From NCBI GenBank assembly GCA_948144175.1, contig CANXME010001298.1, positions 1-64,000 on the forward strand: a DNA stretch of 64,000 nt, in the 5' to 3' direction. The position numbers and the translations under genes were made by a program. The number at the start of each line of letters is the position of its first letter. Position 1 is the first letter of the stretch. Positions 10,612 through 21,294 of the stretch are shown here, piece by piece. The notes under the pieces are model-generated. The model had not been told where the DNA came from. It saw nothing but the letters and a program-made list of their open reading frames with translations, and ran no database searches. This DNA comes from Closterium sp. NIES-65. Taxonomy: Eukaryota; Streptophyta; Zygnematophyceae; Desmidiales; Closteriaceae.

Positions 10612-12150
10612 CCAATCAACTTCCGTAGGAAGGTGATCGTCACACGTGATATATTGCCGAGCTGTCTTGGGCCTGCCCTTGATGTTGAGCTTAGACATGA
10701 GCGCCGTTAAGTCTAAGATGTCCTCGATAGGAGGGTCATAAGATGGCCCTTCAAAAATATGCGCAAGACCCCACTCTTCTAGCCACGAAAATGGGATTAT
10801 CCCGGCTCGTCTCCAACAACGGCGTACGATCTCCATTTCAAAGCTTTGACATAGCCCGGCAATCCACGTGATCGCGGTTCTCAAATCCGGTCGAAGGTCC
10901 ACTTTACTCAATGGAATCTCCCTCCCAACCTCCCCATCATCGTCCACCTCCTCGGTGACATTCGTTGTATCACCCTCCTCCCCGTCCTGCTTGTCGAACT
11001 TCTTAAGCAACCATGCCACCAACATTGTCCGGTACCTCAACTTGAGGGTAGAGATGATACCTTGGTCAAGGGGTTGAACATGGGAGGTGCAATTCGGCGG
11101 CATGTAGAGGACGCAGACATTCCCAACATCCGCGTACTTCATCTCATGAATATGACCCTCAATAACCCCTTCCAACTTTTGAGAAATGTTGTGCGACGAG
11201 GCGTTGTCGGCGAGCAAGAGGATCTTCCGTTGTGAGTTCTCCATTTCCGCGGATAGGGAGTCTACCCACGGTGTGAATATCTGTGGACCGGCAGGTAGAG
11301 GGAGCATGCGCACATATATGAATGTTGGGTACATGGAAACCCTCCGAAGTCAGTTGGCGCATGCAATGATATTGCCGCATAACAATCGACTCACCTCGCT
11401 CGTCATCCAGGCCTTTTTGTTTGTGCAATACCATACGTAGTCTTGAACATGGAAGTCGCTTTTGAAAGAGCGTGGACGTAACGCTCTTTCTATCACGATA
11501 GGTCTCCTAAAGTCTGAGCCGTCTGCGTTCACGCATAGGGCGAGTGTGAAGCACTCTTTGTCCAATTTCCCACCGGACACGGGCTCGGTCGCATAGGTAC
11601 GTCGCGGTTGTTGCCCTTGCACTAACCCCGTCTCTTCTAGGTTGTACACGTCACACGGTTCGTAACTCTGAAGATGCGGTAAATTTTAGCGTGCTATTGC
11701 GATCGCCTCCGTGTTCACATCCAACGCTTCTCCTTTACGGATGTACGACGACATTCCCAGGCGTACGAGCGCTCTACACAACCATCCAGCGCTACACCCA
11801 AACTCCTTGGGCAAACGCATGCGCCGCGCCTTTGCTTGTAATATGTTGAATGTAATTGGGAAGTTAGCAGCGTTTTGCTAAATCGCCCAAACTCTAAGCC
11901 GTGCTTCGAGTGTAGGAAAGTGCCCTTTTGTAAGCCGTTTGCGTGTGGATGGTAAAAAAGTGGGTGCAAGCCATTTGCTGCTATGTGTTAAGATTCTAGA
12001 GATGGTGGATACACATGGTGTTTTCTGGAATGTTCTTTCAAGCCACACGGCGAGCTGATTGAGGGTGAGCTTAGGGTTCTTAATGTGATGGGACACGAGC
12101 TCCCGTTTCTGTCCGATAGTTAGTGCGGTGTTACGCCGTTTAGTAGGCAT
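10612..12150 (-). pseudogene. Pogo/Tigger-like transposase, main part
   Basis: The ATG at 12150 opens a helix-turn-helix N-terminus (MPTKRRNTALTIGQKRELVSHH, then a CENP-B/HTH-like segment to about residue 80). A TAG stops that frame at 11878 and a TAA follows near 11685, with the same frame continuing between and beyond them. The DDE domain is recognisable: the first catalytic position in YNLEETGL (about 11630), where the family norm is D-E-T-G; the second D in LLLADNASSH (about 11213); and the third D in VQPLDQG (about 11070). A frame change or intron separates 11350 from 11334. The C-terminus continues at 3543-3327 beyond D1. Known role: cut-and-paste excision and TA-targeted insertion. The Glu at the first Asp position and the stops suggest it is inactive, though introns could explain some breaks. 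Confidence 0.84.
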
Positions 12151-12592
12151 AGCTAAGCTTTTAAATAACTATGGGATGCTAAAGCCGTTCTGTCTGTCGA
12201 GGAGGTTGTGTGAAGCTGGAAACTCTCTGCGTTTGCTTTCATACGTTTGGGAGCTGATGTGTTTGGCTGACTTTCTGCCACCCGCAATTTCGAATTACCG
12301 TGGCGTGAAGGAGCGTTATTCGGTTCATGTTAGGCATTCAGACCTGGGAGTGGATTGAAATGCGCCGCTCATTCTTCGCCACGTCATTCTTTTCCCCCTC
12401 TTGGGTTGGATTTCAGACCTGAACCTGGGCATGTTTTTCGCGTTCTGTAGTTGGTTCCTCCAAACTGTTCGGAATGTTGCTGACGCGTCAGAGCATTCAC
12501 AGGGTTGACTCTGCCAACCCACTGTTCACTGGTGAGCTAGCGCAGTCACTGCGCCCCCAGGGGTGGCAACAAATGTTTTGCAATTGGGGGGA

Positions 12593-12615
12593 TTGAAATT
12601 GGCGCGGGCTAGGTG
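12593..12615 (-). repeat. Right terminal inverted repeat
   Basis: Inverted partner of 2861-2883, followed by TA at 12616-12617. Confidence 0.88.
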
Positions 12616-12617
12616 TA

Positions 12618-13866
12618 TCGTCGTTCAAGAGGTACAGTGGGGTTGTTCGTGTGAGGTACCCTACGCGGCGGGAGATGCAGCGGGTGAGTAAGAGCGATGC
12701 TATCTATGGGTCTAGTCGTTCGATCAAAGGCAGCAGCTTGGACATGTCCTGCAGCTGAGTGGCTAAGAAGGCGGCGGCGCCTACGTGTGTTCCTAGAAAG
12801 TTGCCGAGCAGTTTACGGTACCCCAGGCGGCAACTGCACGGAACCGTCATTCGGCTGACTGCTCCAAGCGGCGCACTTCCCAGGGTTGTAACGTAAGCCT
12901 GCTTGTGCTAGCTGGCTTGTGAAATGGGAGAAAGCTGAGACGGCTTCCCGCGGGTCGCCTAGGAAGCTAACGTCGTTGGCGTATGCTAAGCACAGCACGC
13001 CAGGGTGCAACTTTGCAGTTACTCTCAAGGCAGGGTGAATCCCAACAGCAAAAAGGAGCGGTCCTAAGGGATCTCCCTGCTAGACCCCACGTTCGCTAGA
13101 AATTGGTGGGCTATCGAAGCTCGCATCCAGAAACAGTAGAAATGGTTTGCCATATGCCAGTTTCACTAAGGGCAGCAGTGGGGATAGGGCGGGGTCTTGT
13201 AACGCGGTTACTATGGCTTGTCGTGAAATGCTGTTGAAGGCATTGGAGATGTCAGTTTGCATCATGAGGCAGTTGGGGTGATTGTCGGTGTATGCTCGTG
13301 CAGTATGGATAATTGTCTCCGATCCCCCTAGCACAGCTACACCGTATTGCAGTAGAAGGAAGTAACCGCGTGCCGCTTCGCCCAGGGTTGTCAGCGCGGC
13401 ATTTGCCGCTAGGCAGGTCAGGCATTCACCAATTGCTATTGGCCGGGCCACCCCTTCAGGTTTGGCCAGGGCGATCAGGCGGGATGATGTGAGTAATTCC
13501 GCGACTGGCTGTGGCAGATTTCCTTTCAGAATCGTGTTCACCAAGGCGTGCAGATGGGTGGAAACGGATGCATTTGTCACTGACGCGTTGCATAGGTGTT
13601 CGAATGTCGTTCCACTCGGACCGGCACCCACGCCATTCTCGCATCGGCTGAGAAGTTTCGAAAAATCCGCGTATGCAATTTCGAGGTAGGTTGGTTCGGT
13701 GTTGACTGGCCAACTCAGAGGGTCAGGGTCGGCCGGTGGGTGCTTGTGTCGAAGTTCGTCCAGAATCTCTCGGCTGGGCGTACAGAATGGCATGGACTCG
13801 AGCGCCATCACGGCTCGGCGCAAGCTCCCCTTTTTCGCGAGGCCCTCTGCTCTGCTGATAAATGCA
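12618..13866 (-). pseudogene. Non-LTR-type reverse transcriptase pseudogene
   Basis: The minus strand reads LIALAKPEGVARPIAIGE (about 13425-13480), then MQTDISNAFNSISRQ (about 13215-13260, with the first catalytic Asp). Next comes a GV-stop-QGDPLGPLLFA block at about 13045-13090, where a TAG stands for the expected Gln codon. Then comes AYANDVSFLG at about 12960, where the expected A-Y-A-D-D has Asn in place of one catalytic Asp. A frameshift lies near 12815, after which a further open stretch (KLLGNFLGTHVG and on) runs to the transposon end at 12617 with one more stop. The architecture fits a LINE-like RT rather than Copia. The protein continues at 2858-2485. It has no activity as it stands. 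Confidence 0.8.
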
Positions 13867-14466
13867 CGCCCGACGAGCAGCACCGCGAGATGACCGTGAA
13901 GGTCAACAGCTGGTCGGGGTCGTCTGGCATCGCCACGGTGCCTCTGGCAAAGCTGATCAGCCCGGCCATCTCCAGCTGGGGCTCGATGGCCTCCTTCCAA
14001 GTGAGGATGTCAGGTCGACCAGTGAGCGGCGGGGTGACTAGGATCCTGTTCGGCGTAAACTTGAAGTAGTCGTAGCTCGGACCAATCCCGCCCGCCGTCA
14101 CCTGGGTCGCCGAGATCAGCGACCATCCGCTTCATCGACCTCTGACGTCGCCCTGCGAGGAACCCGCAGCCGTCAACGACCGCACCCCTCGCGCCTGAAC
14201 GCCGCTGACTTCATCGGCGTGTATCACACCACGCTGCCTCGACATGCCTCCCGCACTACTGCCGTTTTGGCCACCTCCAGCGTTGACGCCCACGTCGACG
14301 CCGCCTTCGTTGGTCACCGGTCGAGGAGAAGCTGGTCAGGAGGGGGGGTGCTCCGTCGCCCACAAGGAGCGGAGTCCAGCCTCGACGGCTGCCCAAGGTA
14401 TCGCCCCGTACTCCTGGGCCCCATGGCGTCTCCTCGCATCCTCCAGCCGTGCCTCCAGGGTGTCTA
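13866..14466 (-). pseudogene. gag: D3 gag fragment
   Basis: The minus strand matches the D1/D2 Gag N-terminal half: the NEGGVDVGVNAGGGQ segment near 14270-14315, then YDYFKFTPNRILVTPPLTGRP near 14020-14080, then a short deletion and ISRCC near 13880. The start codon is ATA (14464-14466) where D1 and D2 have ATG, and small indels shift the frame. It ends at the junction with the RT pseudogene. Confidence 0.82.
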
Positions 14467-14595
14467 TCACCTCTGCGTCACCTACGTGCACGCTAGCGAC
14501 TGCACGGCTACCGGCCTACAAGCAACTTAGGTAACTGACCACTACGTCGGCGTGACTGAAAGGTAAGTCGTGTGCCGTCCATGCTCACCGCACCA

Positions 14596-15747
14596 TGCGG
14601 AGATAACTACTACAACGGGAGCTAGACTATAGGCTAGGCACGGGTGCTCGTGTGATCTCTGCGTTCGTTCGTCCCTTAGTCGTTTTCCTAGTGCACACAC
14701 TGCTTGCTAGTTCACGGGGCAAATTGGCAAGAGTTTCAATAGAGAAACTTGACAACAATGGTACGATGAGGTTGGTAAGACAAGACTACATCACAGCTAG
14801 CATTCAGGTTGGTCGACTGCCAGCGCAGCATGGTCGACCGCGTTCCAGCACGACTTGGTCGACCGCGCTCCAGCAGTGCAAAGTCGACGGCGTGCCAACG
14901 CTGTAGGTTGACGGCGTGCCAGCGTTGCTCCCGCAGTACAGCATCGCACCAACTTCGTAGGTGCTCGCAGATCATTGGTGTGCTGAGCCTTGTCACCTGC
15001 ACAGTGCACACACCAAGTCAACCTGGCGCTGATGACTGCATCTGATCAGCCACGTCGACCTCGGGATACCACCACCGAGGTCGGACTCGCCAACTTCGTC
15101 TGGGCGACCGTCGCACTCCTTCGCAGAACCTCGTCACCCAGGTAACCTGGTCAACCTGGCAACCACGTCAACCTGCTGCTCCTGTATGTGCCCGTCGACC
15201 TCCCAAGTCAACGACCACCCCAAGTCGACCTCACCAGGTCAACCACGCCCCTGGTTGACCAGCTCCAGGTCGACGTCACTCCTGGCCGACCAGCTCCACT
15301 TGAACCAGCGCAGTTGTCAGCCGACCACCCAAGTCGGCCACCCAAAGTTAGCGTCACCAAGTTGACGCCCGGCTACTCGACGCCCAGCTGCTCGGCGTCC
15401 TGAGTTGTGGTCGACGTCGGCCCCTCCTTCGTCGACCACCAGGTCAGGTCGACCCCCAGGTCGACATCACACCTGGTCGACCAGCAGGCCTGTCAGCCGA
15501 CCACCCAAGTCGGCTGCCCCAAGTTGACATCACCAAGTTGTCGCCCTCCGCAGGTCGACTTCCCAGATCGACCTCCCTAAAGTCGGCGCCACCATGAAGT
15601 CGGCGCCTGTGCAGTGGCCCCCGTGCAGGTCGACCTCCTGGTCAACCAGCTCGCCCACTGCTATTGGTCGGCTGCTCCCCTCACACCCGACCACGAAGTC
15701 GGCTCCACCCATGTGAGGACGGGGCCAACACACAACTCCCGTTGACA
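14596..15747 (-). repeat. D3 5' LTR, 1152 bp
   Basis: Same long LTR subtype as D2, with dense GTCGAC-containing units. The boundary is set by TGTCAAC at 15747 and ATCTCCGCA at 14596. Confidence 0.88.
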
Positions 15748-15751
15748 CAGC

Positions 15752-16283
15752 CTACCTACGGCCTCCAATACCACCCCCTTCTCCAACCACTCCCCCCATA
15801 GATTCCGCAAGTGGGGGAGGGGCCTTGTACCCAATTTTCCTCCCTAGCTCTGACAGGTGATCTACAAACTGACTCCTCGCCAGCATTTTAGTCTTCCCAT
15901 ACGCCACCGTGCGTGCTCCTGCTACCCCGCTCCCCGGCCTTGCTTTCCTTGCCATCTCATGCAGACCCCCATACTCCATATAGTTCCCCCCTCCAATCAC
16001 AAACACAATGGCATCCCGTACCGCTCCCCTGCTGCTCTTGCTGAAGTGCTGCTGCTCGCTCCCTTGGGGGCTTTTGGGTAGAGACAGAGAAAAGAATTTG
16101 TGTCTAGCCCGAGTCGGCCTACCATGTGAGCTTCAACTGCCTTGGTCAGCTGGAGATGCCTTCCTCCAGCCAAAAGATTACTCACACCAGGAGTCACACG
16201 TAACAAACCCCTGCCCAGCCAGCCGCCCAGCCCAGTTCAGCAGATCATCCTTGCTACCACCCACTCCTCCTACCCCACCTCCC
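15752..16283 (-). pseudogene. SLY1: SLY1-like vesicle-fusion protein, 3' fragment with a frameshift
   Basis: The minus strand encodes about 177 codons resembling the C-terminus of SLY1, a Sec1/Munc18-family protein that binds the ER-Golgi syntaxin and controls vesicle fusion. Recognisable blocks in order are DDLLNWAGRLGR, VTPGVSNLLAGGRHLQLTKA, SFLCLYPKAPKG, IVFVIGGGNYMEYGGLHEMA and SQFVDHLSELGRKIG, ending GGIGGRR and a TAG at 15752-15754. A one-base deletion near 16020 separates KAPKG from the IVFVIGGG block, so the frame is broken. No intron is evident. D3 lies directly against the stop codon and a D-type LTR cuts the upstream side at 16284. Family assignment is from motif recall. It is the only host-gene-like sequence in the window. 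Confidence 0.75.
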
Positions 16284-16752
16284 TAACAACAGGAGTTGTG
16301 TGTTGGCCCCGTCCTTGCTTGGGCGGAGCCGACTTCGTGGTCGGGTGTGCGGGAGGTGCAGCCGACTTGTAGCAGTGGGCGACGCCAATTTGGGAGAGCT
16401 GGTCGATGGGTTTCGTCGACCTGCACAGGGCCACTGCAAAGCCGCCCCCTTTGGGACACTGGCAGCCGACTTCTATGGGTGGTCGACAACGGGGCTTGTC
16501 GACCTTGGAAGGGCGCCGACTTGGAGGGCTTCGACTTTGGAAGGTCGACTTGGGAAATTGACCTGGGAGGGCGTCGACTTGGTGACGCTGACCTAAAGAA
16601 GCTAGCTCGGTGCAATCGGCGACCAGCAGGCCTGGTCAACCAAATGTGGTCGACCTGGGGGAGTGGCTGACTTGGAGTAGTCGGTGGAAGGTGGTCGTCA
16701 ACCGGGATGGTCGACGGGCACGAGGAGAAGCAGCTGCTGGTCGACTACGAGG
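16284..16752 (+). repeat. D5: partial family D LTR
   Basis: After a mutated start (TAACAAC for TGTCAAC) the sequence follows the D LTR: AGGAGTTGTGTGTTGGCCCC, then GCGGAGCCGACTTCGTGG and GTCGAC-rich units. It becomes hard to align after about 16600. It ends at the CGAGG duplication of C1 (16748-16752). Confidence 0.7.
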
Positions 16753-17313
16753 TGTTATAGTCACAATATGCTTGAATAGAACGAAAGACTCAGTGCACAG
16801 ATGGATTTATGCACACCGGCTTCAAGCATTCATAGCAAGTTGGTCACAACTCCAAATGACCTGATTCGACTTGGATATGGAGCATTCTGACGTCGTCTAC
16901 AATCAGCAATTTAGATCGCACGATTTCACTAAGAATTGACGAAACAACGTCAGTTTGAGCGAATGGCACTATGGAAGGAACATAGTCTTAGAACACACAT
17001 TTTGAAGAGTTAGGAAGAGTTGGGAAGAGTTACGAGTTGGGAATAACTCCCAGCTCCTACAAACCCCAAGAGCCGAGGTATAGTGATGTGGATTGGTGCC
17101 ACACTGTCTGCAACTAAGAAGGGTCTCGAAACTACCCTCCACAAGGGCCTACACAAAGAGAAATGTTATAGTACACATTGTAATGTAACGATTCTCACTA
17201 TCTTGAAGTGTACCCTTTTGGCGAGCTTCGAAATCACTTGAAGCTTGAAATCAAGGCTCAGGTTCATCACAAACTCATCCTTGATTTCTTGATGGTCTGC
17301 TGCACACACCTGC
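16753..17313 (-). repeat. C1 3' LTR, distal part
   Basis: Distal two thirds of the 3' LTR, matching 38891-39454. The other part is 19407-19687, beyond insertion E. The terminal CTATAACA corresponds to CTATAGCA in the 5' LTR. Confidence 0.88.
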
Positions 17314-17562
17314 TGTCAAAGTTATATTTAAGATATATCCTGCTTGCTGTAGTTACTGTAGTTATTGTTCTTTGCTGTTGGTGGTGCACCTCTTGTTTGT
17401 GTTTCTCGACTATATCTTGTATGCTTTGCTTTAGTGAAGCTAACTTGTTTGGTCAATTTCTCTCAATTCTCCTTGCACAAACTACTTGACACCCGCTTGG
17501 CATAGGCTACTAAGCCTAGGCCCTCCTTAAACCCGGTTACCAGCTATGATAGTGTTCTGACA
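17314..17562 (+). repeat. E 5' LTR, 249 bp
   Basis: Nearly identical to 19158-19406, including the palindromic-looking GGCTACTAAGCCTAGGCC block near its end. Confidence 0.9.
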
Positions 17563-17894
17563 TGGTATAGAGCGATTAAGTTCCTGACCTAAGTTAATGG
17601 GCCCACCCATTCGTGGGACGGTGCTCGCTGCGACGGGCGTGGCGGCGAGCTGGCCGCGTTTCCCTCGTCGCCAGCCCGTCGTTTTATTTTTTTCCCTCGT
17701 CGCCTGCCCGCCGCCAGCCCGTCGCGTTTTCCCCCCGTCGCCAGACCGCCGCATTTCCCCCGTCGCCAGCCCGTCGCGTTTCCCCCGTCGCCAGCCCGTC
17801 GCGTTTCCCTCGTCGTCAGCCCGTCGCATTTCACCACCCTCACCACCTCTGCCCGCACCTACGCCTGCTGCCGAGTTTGTGCGAGAGTGGGGAA

Positions 17895-18065
17895 GGGGGG
17901 GGGGGGGGGGGGGGGGGGGGGACGGCATTGGGAATGAAGGGGACGGCAACGGTGGCAGTCGTCGCGGCCCTTTCCCCCCCGTCCCGTTTTCTTCCTTCCC
18001 GTCGCCTCGCTCTACCCGTCGCATTCCCCCGCCCCCCTTCTCGTCACCCCCCCCCCCCCCCCCCC
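17895..18065. repeat. Homopolymer runs in element E
   Basis: A run of about 27 G (17895-17921) and a run of about 19 C (18047-18065) bracket a GC-rich segment. Length is likely unstable or assembly-sensitive. Confidence 0.85.
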
Positions 18066-18229
18066 GTCGCAACTGTTCGCGTGTGCAGCGGCGGTCGCTG
18101 TGGGTGGGAGAGGGAGGAGGGGAAGGGATTGGCGGCGGAACGCTATGGGGGGGAGAGGGAAAGTGGGAAGGGAGTGGCGGCGGAATGCTGTGGGGGAGAG
18201 AGGAAAAGGGGGAAGGGAGTGGCGGCGTA

Positions 18230-18620
18230 ACAGCACCAGCACCAGCCGCCAGCACCAGGCACCAGCACCAGCGCCAGCCGCCAGCACCAGGCACCAGCAC
18301 CGAAGCCAGTCACCAGCACCAGCACCAGCACCAGCGCCAGCCGCCAGCACCAGGCACCAGTACCAGCACCAGCACCGAAGCCAGTCACCACCACCAGCAC
18401 CAGGACCAGCGCCAGCCGATAGCACCAGGCACCAGGACCAGCGCCAGCCGCCAGCACCAGGCACCAGTACCAGCACCAGCACCGAAGCCAGTCACCACCA
18501 CCAGCACCAGGACCAGTGCCAGCCGCTAGCGCCAGGCACCAGGACCAGCGTCAGCCGCCAGCACCAGGCACCAGTACCAGCAGCCAGTCACCACCACCAC
18601 CACCGGCCAGCGCCGTCACG
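18230..18620 (+). repeat. CAGCACCAG-type minisatellite in element E
   Basis: Irregular tandem units built from CAGCACCAG, GCACCAGTAC and CGCCAGCCGC, forming higher-order blocks that each include ACCGAAGCCAGTCACCA. Open frames across it are by-products of the repeat. Confidence 0.88.
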
Positions 18621-18994
18621 CCAGCACCAGCCATCTGTGACCAGCAGCCCCACCTGTGACCAGCAGCCCCACCTGTGACCAGCAGCCCCACCTGTGAAGG
18701 ACTGTACAGGGATCGTCGTGGGTGGGGAGGGGTCTGGAGAAAGAATGGGGGGGAGGGAGTGCGGTTCTAAGGGGCGGTTGACATGGGGGGTGAGGTTAAA
18801 GGGGGTTGGTTGATTGGGGGTGGGGATGTGGGGGTTAGTAAGAGGGGACGCTGCGGCCACCCCCCCACCTCCTCTCCTCATCCCCCACTTAATCCCCCCT
18901 CTGTAAAAGGGGGTTAGTAAGAGGGGACACCGCGGCCACACCCCCACCTCCTCTCCTCATCCCTCAATCACCTCCTCTATTCTTATCTCCTCTC

Positions 18995-18999
<5 letters not shown>

Positions 19000-19050
<51 letters not shown>
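19000..19050 (+). repeat. TC dinucleotide microsatellite
   Basis: An uninterrupted TC array of about 25 units in the 3' part of element E. Confidence 0.95.
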
Positions 19051-19052
<2 letters not shown>

Positions 19053-19157
19053 CTCCTCCTCCTCACTCTCCTTTCTGCCGTCTTCCACTGCGCTAGCTAT
19101 ACCCCTTCAGGGGGTGTTGACTACTCTAGTTCCTACTACAAGCAGGCTAAAGGGGTG

Positions 19158-19406
19158 TGTCAAAGTTATATTTAAGATAGATCCCGCCTGCTGTTGTTAC
19201 TGTAGTTATTGTTCTTTGCTGTTGGTGGTGCACCCCTTGTTTTTGTTTCTCGACTATATCTTGTATGCTTTGCTTTAGTGAAGCTAACTTGTTTGGTCAA
19301 TTTCTCTCAATTCTCCTTGCACAAACTACTCAACACCTGCTTGGTCTAGGCTACTAAGCCTAGGCCCTCCTTAAACCCGGTTACCAGCTATGATAGTGTT
19401 TTGACA
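19158..19406 (+). repeat. E 3' LTR, 249 bp
   Basis: Preceded by the purine tract AAAGGGGTG. Matches 17314-17562. Confidence 0.9.
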
Positions 19407-19687
19407 CCTACAACACGCCGAACGTTCGACAAAGGACAAAATAGAAACTGCGCACAGGACACACGACAAAACAAAAACCGCGTGCAAGACACAAATGACC
19501 GCGTAACACGCGACTAGAGATAATTCGCTATTGACTCGACACACACACTCGACATAATGACTCATCATTCATGCACTATTATAAGCATGAAATATATGTT
19601 ATTTCATGCCCTCATTCCATTCCATGCACACACGCATGTACGGTCACTGACAATAAGTCGAGTGCAAACCGTAAGGTTGCACCAACA
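19407..19687 (-). repeat. C1 3' LTR, proximal part
   Basis: Starts TGTTGGTGCAACC at 19687 (minus strand) after the purine tract CCGAGGGGGGG. Matches 52379-52670 of the 5' LTR. Confidence 0.88.
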
Positions 19688-19726
19688 AACCCCCCCTCGG
19701 ATTTTTGGCCTTAGGATCTTGCTCTC

Positions 19727-20991
19727 TCAGTTCATAGCCATCCCAGCCAGCTTGCAGCACTTCCAATGCTGATGCTCCACCAGCCTCTTGGTCATCATGT
19801 TAGCTGGCTGCCCTGTCGTCTTCACGTAGCGCAACTCAACTTCACCCGCGGCCACCATGCTCCTCGTCCAGTGCCACTTCACCCTCATGTGCTTGGTGAG
19901 GCCGTGCAACACCGGGTTCTTAGCTAGAGCAATGGCACCCTGGTTGTCTTAGTGTGGGGTAGGTCAATGCTGCTCCTCCCCCAATTCAGCCAACAAAAGC
20001 CGCTGCCACACAATCTCCCGTACGGCACGGAAGAGTGCCATGTACTCGGACTCCACCGAGCTCAAAGCTTGGTCCACCTGCTTCTTGCTCTCCCAAGCAG
20101 TTGGGCCTCCACCAACACAGCATATGAAGCCTCCCACACTTGTCATGTCCTCTAGTTCCGATGCATAAGAAGCATCCGAGTAGGCGATGAGGAACAAACG
20201 CCCCGGTTCAACACTATACGCCCCCTTTTGGCGCCTTTGTGCCGCCGCCAAGTATTGCAGCCCAACGGTCGGTGTTTCGCCAAGATACTTGGCCACCCTC
20301 ATTCCAACTGTTACCTGCTCCTCATTAGGGCACTGAACAACCCTAGCCAGTTGCCCGGTAGCAAACGCGATATCCGGTGGGGTGTTGACCACCGCATATT
20401 TGAGGCTGCCCACCAACGAGTGAAATCGGCGCCTCTCCTCTTCGCCAACACTCTCCTCCTATGGTCCCTTCACACACTTGAACCTAGAAGGGAATGGAGT
20501 AGCAACATGGCCTTCACTCTGCCCAAAGTCGGCAGCCAAGGTCTCCAGGTACTTGCGTTGGTGCACCCGCATGCACCTCTTCTCCACATCGCGTCCAATG
20601 TGAAGCCCGAGGTAGATGTTTACGACGCCAAATGCCTTGCACTTATACTTGTCCTTAAGCTTCAGCATCACCTCCTTCACAAGGTCAGAGGAGGGTGAGA
20701 AGATAAGAATGCCATCCACGTAGACCACCATGAAGCTCCTTTGCTCCCCCTCGCCAAGCATAAACAAGGAGTGATTGGCCGTTGAGGGAGTGAAGCCGAT
20801 CTCCTCCAGCGCTTAGCGCAGCTTCAAATACCATTGCCTAGGGGCCTGCTTCAGCCCATAAAGGGCCTTCTTCAGCTTCCACACTCTGCCGCTACCATCG
20901 TCAAACCCCTCTAGCTGCGCCAAAAAGATCTCCTCCTCTAGGACGCCGTTGAGGAACGCTGTTGTGATATCCATCTGCTTCACCACCCATC
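19727..20991 (-). pseudogene. pol: C1 pol, RT C-terminal part and RNase H
   Basis: The minus strand continues the RT cut by A2: [21 protein letters not shown] (about 20930-20985), [13 protein letters not shown], a TAA at about 20813, then the active-site region VVYVDGILIFS (about 20705-20735), where the usual Y-V-D-D is Y-V-D-G. RNase H follows with SDASYASELEDMTSVGGF and SSVESEYMAL (about 20040-20200), then LRYVKTTGQPANMMTKRL (about 19780-19835), and a stop at 19727. Loss of the second metal-binding Asp plus the stops make it inactive. The N-terminal part is at 28116-28400. Confidence 0.9.
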
Positions 20992-21117
20992 TGTCAAACT
21001 CATATGCTATAGTCTGTGTAGGCTGTAGTGGGGTAGAAAATATGGGGTACAACACTTTTAGGTTTTCCTACTTGTAACCACCTCCTTGCTAGTTCATTCA
21101 TTCCTCGTTCCTTCACA
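20992..21117 (+). repeat. A2 5' LTR, 126 bp
   Basis: Starts TGTCAAACTC and ends CCTTCACA, directly followed by the primer site at 21118. Confidence 0.92.
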
Positions 21118-21294
21118 TGGTATAGAGCAGGTTCCCTAGTGGGAACGTTTCCTAGGGCCCACCGAATATCGATGTTTTTTTCCTGCCCGGAGCGCGTTTC
21201 GCCCCTGCCCGAGTCGCGCCCCGTGTGCCTACCCTCCCGTCGCGTCCCCTGCCCTTAGTGGCCCGTCGCGCTCCCCTACGGCCCCGTAGCGGCC

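Larger units (their letters stand above)
2861..12615 (-). mobile_element. Pogo/Tigger-like (Tc1-mariner superfamily) DNA transposon, interrupted by D1
   Basis: The ends are 23-bp terminal inverted repeats with one mismatch, beginning CACCTAGCCCGCGC, flanked on both sides by TA (2859-2860 and 12616-12617), the target duplication of this superfamily. The minus-strand transposase reads inward from the right end. Subtracting the D1 insertion and its duplicated CCAAT leaves about 2.68 kb. Sequences 2884-3326 and 12151-12592 are the non-coding ends, in which I see no gene. Confidence 0.87.
13866..15747 (-). mobile_element. D3: truncated family D element
   Basis: The minus-strand 5' LTR starts TGTCAAC at 15747 and ends at 14596. 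Leader and gag follow down to about 13866, where sequence switches abruptly to the RT pseudogene. No pol or 3' LTR is present. The flank 15748-15752 is CAGCC; its partner is missing from the window. Either the RT element landed in D3 with a 5' truncation, or D3 was cut by a deletion. Confidence 0.85.
17314..19406 (+). mobile_element. E: non-coding LTR element, 2093 bp
   Basis: Two 249-bp LTRs (17314-17562 and 19158-19406) start TGTCAAAG and end with CTGACA or TTGACA. A primer-binding site TGGTATAGAGCG follows the first and a polypurine tract AAAGGGGTG precedes the second. Flanks are CCTGC (17309-17313) and CCTAC (19407-19411), a duplication with one later change. The 1.6 kb between holds no Copia domain, only GC-rich repeats, homopolymers and a TC microsatellite. 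It is therefore a non-autonomous element relying on proteins from other copies (inference). Confidence 0.88.

Noticed and set aside
17597-18678. 310-codon and 205-codon open frames inside element E
   Set aside because: They cover homopolymer runs and the CAGCACCAG minisatellite and have no recognisable domain; the unit is a non-coding LTR element.
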